Source: Chloroflexota bacterium (lineage in GTDB: Bacteria > Chloroflexota > Anaerolineae > Aggregatilineales > Phototrophicaceae). Taken from it: DNA of 6,195 nucleotides. Below the pieces are notes generated by a model. It was not told the origin of the DNA, did not search any database, and worked only from the letters and a program-made list of their open reading frames with translations. The position numbers were made by a program, and so were the translations under genes. Positions 4,862 to 6,195 of the stretch are shown in pieces (the stretch's first letter is position 1; each line of letters starts with the position of its first letter). The DNA lies in contig JAEVZT010000396.1 in the NCBI GenBank assembly GCA_023392115.1, positions 1 through 6,195 on the forward strand, given 5' to 3'.

Positions 4862-5565
4862 CGCAGAAATTCACCGGCTTTCCACCCGGCAGGCAGTCTA
4901 CCTTCTCAATTCCGTCGACGTTTATCAGCGAGCTGCTGCCGCTGATCGAGGATGTGGCGGAGCTGAAAGTCACGCTCTACGCGCTTTGGGCAGTCCAGCA
5001 GCGCGAGGGGCGCTTCCGCTACCTGCGCCGCCGCGATTTCGCCAACAATCCGGCGTTCATGGCGGGGCTGGCAGGGCTGGAGTTTGAGCCGGGCGCGGTG
5101 CTCGACGACGCGCTTGCGAGCGCTTGCGAACGAAAGACTCTCTTATGCGCCGAGGTGGTGCTTGGCGAAGGGGTCGAGCGGTTGTACTTTATAAATACCG
5201 AACTTGGTCGAACCGCGGTTGAGCAGATCGAGCGAGGGAACTGGCAGCCGGGAGACGAGGCGTTCCCTGTCGAAATCATGCCGGAGCGCCCGAACATCTA
5301 CCGGCTTTACGAGGCGAATATTGGTCCGCTGACGCCGATGATCGCCGAGGCGCTGCGAGACGCCGAACACGAATTCCCGGCGGGGTGGCTTGAAGAAGCG
5401 GTGCGGATCGCCGTCCACAGCAACGCGCGCAGCTGGCGCTTCATTCAAGCCATCTTAGATCGCTGGCAGAAAGAGGGTAAACGCCATGAGGTCGATCAAA
5501 GACCTGCTGAACGGGATGGAAGACGCCATACCTCCGAAGAATACGTCGATCTCATCGGACGCTGA
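4858..5565 (+). CDS. DnaD-like replication initiation/helicase-loading protein
   Basis: A 235-residue protein with the two-part layout of DnaD. The N-terminal half (about 15-125, starting FSIPSTFISELLPLIEDVAE) looks like a winged-helix-type module. The C-terminal DnaD domain (about 147-207) has IYRLYEANIGPLTPMIAE, FPAGWLEEAVRIAV and the closing FIQAILDRW, which fits the family's YxxxIxxxW signature with Phe195 for Tyr, Ile199 and Trp203. In Bacillus, DnaD works with DnaB and DnaI to place the replicative helicase on DNA at the origin and at stalled forks; a similar job is inferred here from position between dnaB and a DnaC/DnaI-like ATPase. The ATG shares bases 4858-4861 with the dnaB stop, implying coupled translation. 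The last 26 or so residues overlap the next gene in another frame and read as an unconserved charged tail. Confidence 0.82.
   Translation: MTQKFTGFPPGRQSTFSIPSTFISELLPLIEDVAELKVTLYALWAVQQREGRFRYLRRRDFANNPAFMAGLAGLEFEPGAVLDDALASACERKTLLCAEVVLGEGVERLYFINTELGRTAVEQIERGNWQPGDEAFPVEIMPERPNIYRLYEANIGPLTPMIAEALRDAEHEFPAGWLEEAVRIAVHSNARSWRFIQAILDRWQKEGKRHEVDQRPAERDGRRHTSEEYVDLIGR
5473..5477 (+). promoter_or_regulatory. Ribosome binding site deciding the overlapping start of the loader gene
   Basis: GAGGG lies 8 bases before the ATG at 5486, inside the DnaD-like gene. It supports this start, and thus the 80-base gene overlap, over the in-frame ATG at 5516, which lacks such a site. Confidence 0.6.
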
Positions 5566-6195
5566 AGAACCGACGCTGTGCGCGCTGTGCGGACGCGAGT
5601 CGATCTGCGGCGGGCTGGGCTACGTGCGCTACGATCTGCCGGTCGATCACCCGCAGTTCGGGCAGTTATTCCGCTGCCCGAACAATCAGGCAGACCCGCA
5701 GCGCAAGGCAAAACTGCGTAAGCTCGGCAATCTAGAGGCGTTCGCCGACAAGACGTTCGACACCTTCCAGACCGACGTGCCGATGCTTACGCCCGGTCAG
5801 CAGAAATCGCTGACTTACGCGCTCAACGTCGCACAGACCTATGCCGCGAACCCCGACGGCTGGCTGCTGATCGAGGGGACATATGGCTGCGGCAAGACGC
5901 ATCTGGCGGCAGCGGTGAGCAACGTGCGTCTTGAGCGCGAGGAAGAGGTGTTGTTCATCACGACGCCCGACCTGCTCGATTACCTGCGCGGAACGTATGG
6001 TCCGTCGTCGGAAGTCAGTTATGACGAGATGTTCGACCGCCTGCGCGCCGCGCCGATGCTGGTGCTCGACGATCTCGGCGTCGAAAACCCGAGCGCGTGG
6101 GCGCAGGAGAAGTTGTTCCAACTGCTAAACTATCGCTACTCGCACCGCCTGCCGACGGTCATTACAACCAACACCGATCCCGACCTGCTCGATCC
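5486..6195 (+). CDS. DnaC/DnaI-like AAA+ helicase loader, 3' end outside window
   Basis: 236 residues are visible before the window ends. The AAA+ core is clear: Walker A GTYGCGKT (131-138), Walker B MLVLDDLG with Asp195 and Asp196, and sensor 1 VITTN ending at Asn229. The segment TPGQQKSLTYALNVAQTYA before the core is typical of DnaC and DnaI loaders, which use ATP to open or hold the DnaB ring and place it on single-stranded DNA. The N-terminal region holds four cysteines (32, 35, 41, 64; CALC then SIC and FRC) that could bind zinc, recalling the zinc-binding helicase-contacting domain of Bacillus DnaI. The start at 5486 overlaps the DnaD-like gene by 80 bases but has a good ribosome binding site and an initial MRSIKDLLNGM helix. 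IstB, a transposon AAA+ protein, is related, but the context next to dnaB favours a loader. Confidence 0.87.
   Translation, partial: MRSIKDLLNGMEDAIPPKNTSISSDAEEPTLCALCGRESICGGLGYVRYDLPVDHPQFGQLFRCPNNQADPQRKAKLRKLGNLEAFADKTFDTFQTDVPMLTPGQQKSLTYALNVAQTYAANPDGWLLIEGTYGCGKTHLAAAVSNVRLEREEEVLFITTPDLLDYLRGTYGPSSEVSYDEMFDRLRAAPMLVLDDLGVENPSAWAQEKLFQLLNYRYSHRLPTVITTNTDPDLLD

Overview
The window looks like a chromosomal segment of a GC-rich bacterium, most likely a member of the Chloroflexota (Anaerolineae-like). This assignment is inference. It rests on the style of the DnaB, DnaD-like and DnaC-like proteins, a REP-like CCCCTTCCCC/GGAGAGGGG palindrome of a kind I associate with such genomes, and a small antitoxin of a kind I recall from them. 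No rRNA or other decisive taxonomic marker is present.

Layout. Positions 1-312 hold the C-terminal end of a secreted or surface LysM protein. Positions 364-1031 hold a tightly coupled toxin-antitoxin pair: a small helical antitoxin, then a PIN-domain (VapC-type) ribonuclease that starts at a TTG overlapping the antitoxin stop. A convergent gene on the minus strand (1059-1703) encodes a lipoprotein with a concanavalin-like beta-sandwich domain. A divergent intergenic region (1704-1874) carries a clear promoter with an inverted repeat across its -10 box. It drives a DUF151 'bifunctional nuclease' family gene (1875-2393). A hairpin-rich spacer with a T-rich tail (2394-2500) separates this from the replication genes.

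Positions 2501-6195 form a replication operon: dnaB (replicative helicase), a DnaD-like helicase-loading protein and a DnaC/DnaI-like AAA+ loader (cut by the window end). The genes overlap by 4 and 80 bases, which suggests translational coupling and production of helicase and loader together.

The most striking feature is dnaB. Its 786-residue precursor carries two inteins, of 148 and 181 residues. One splits the Walker A P-loop (GRPGMGK|T). The other splits the RESG|SIEQDAD motif. Removing both leaves a normal 457-residue DnaB. Neither intein contains a recognisable homing endonuclease. The second carries a translated REP-like palindrome in its linker, where endonuclease domains normally sit, and has Ser in place of the usual block F His. 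Active helicase can therefore form only after two separate splicing reactions. The DnaD-like and DnaC-like proteins encoded downstream would then load the spliced hexamer on DNA.
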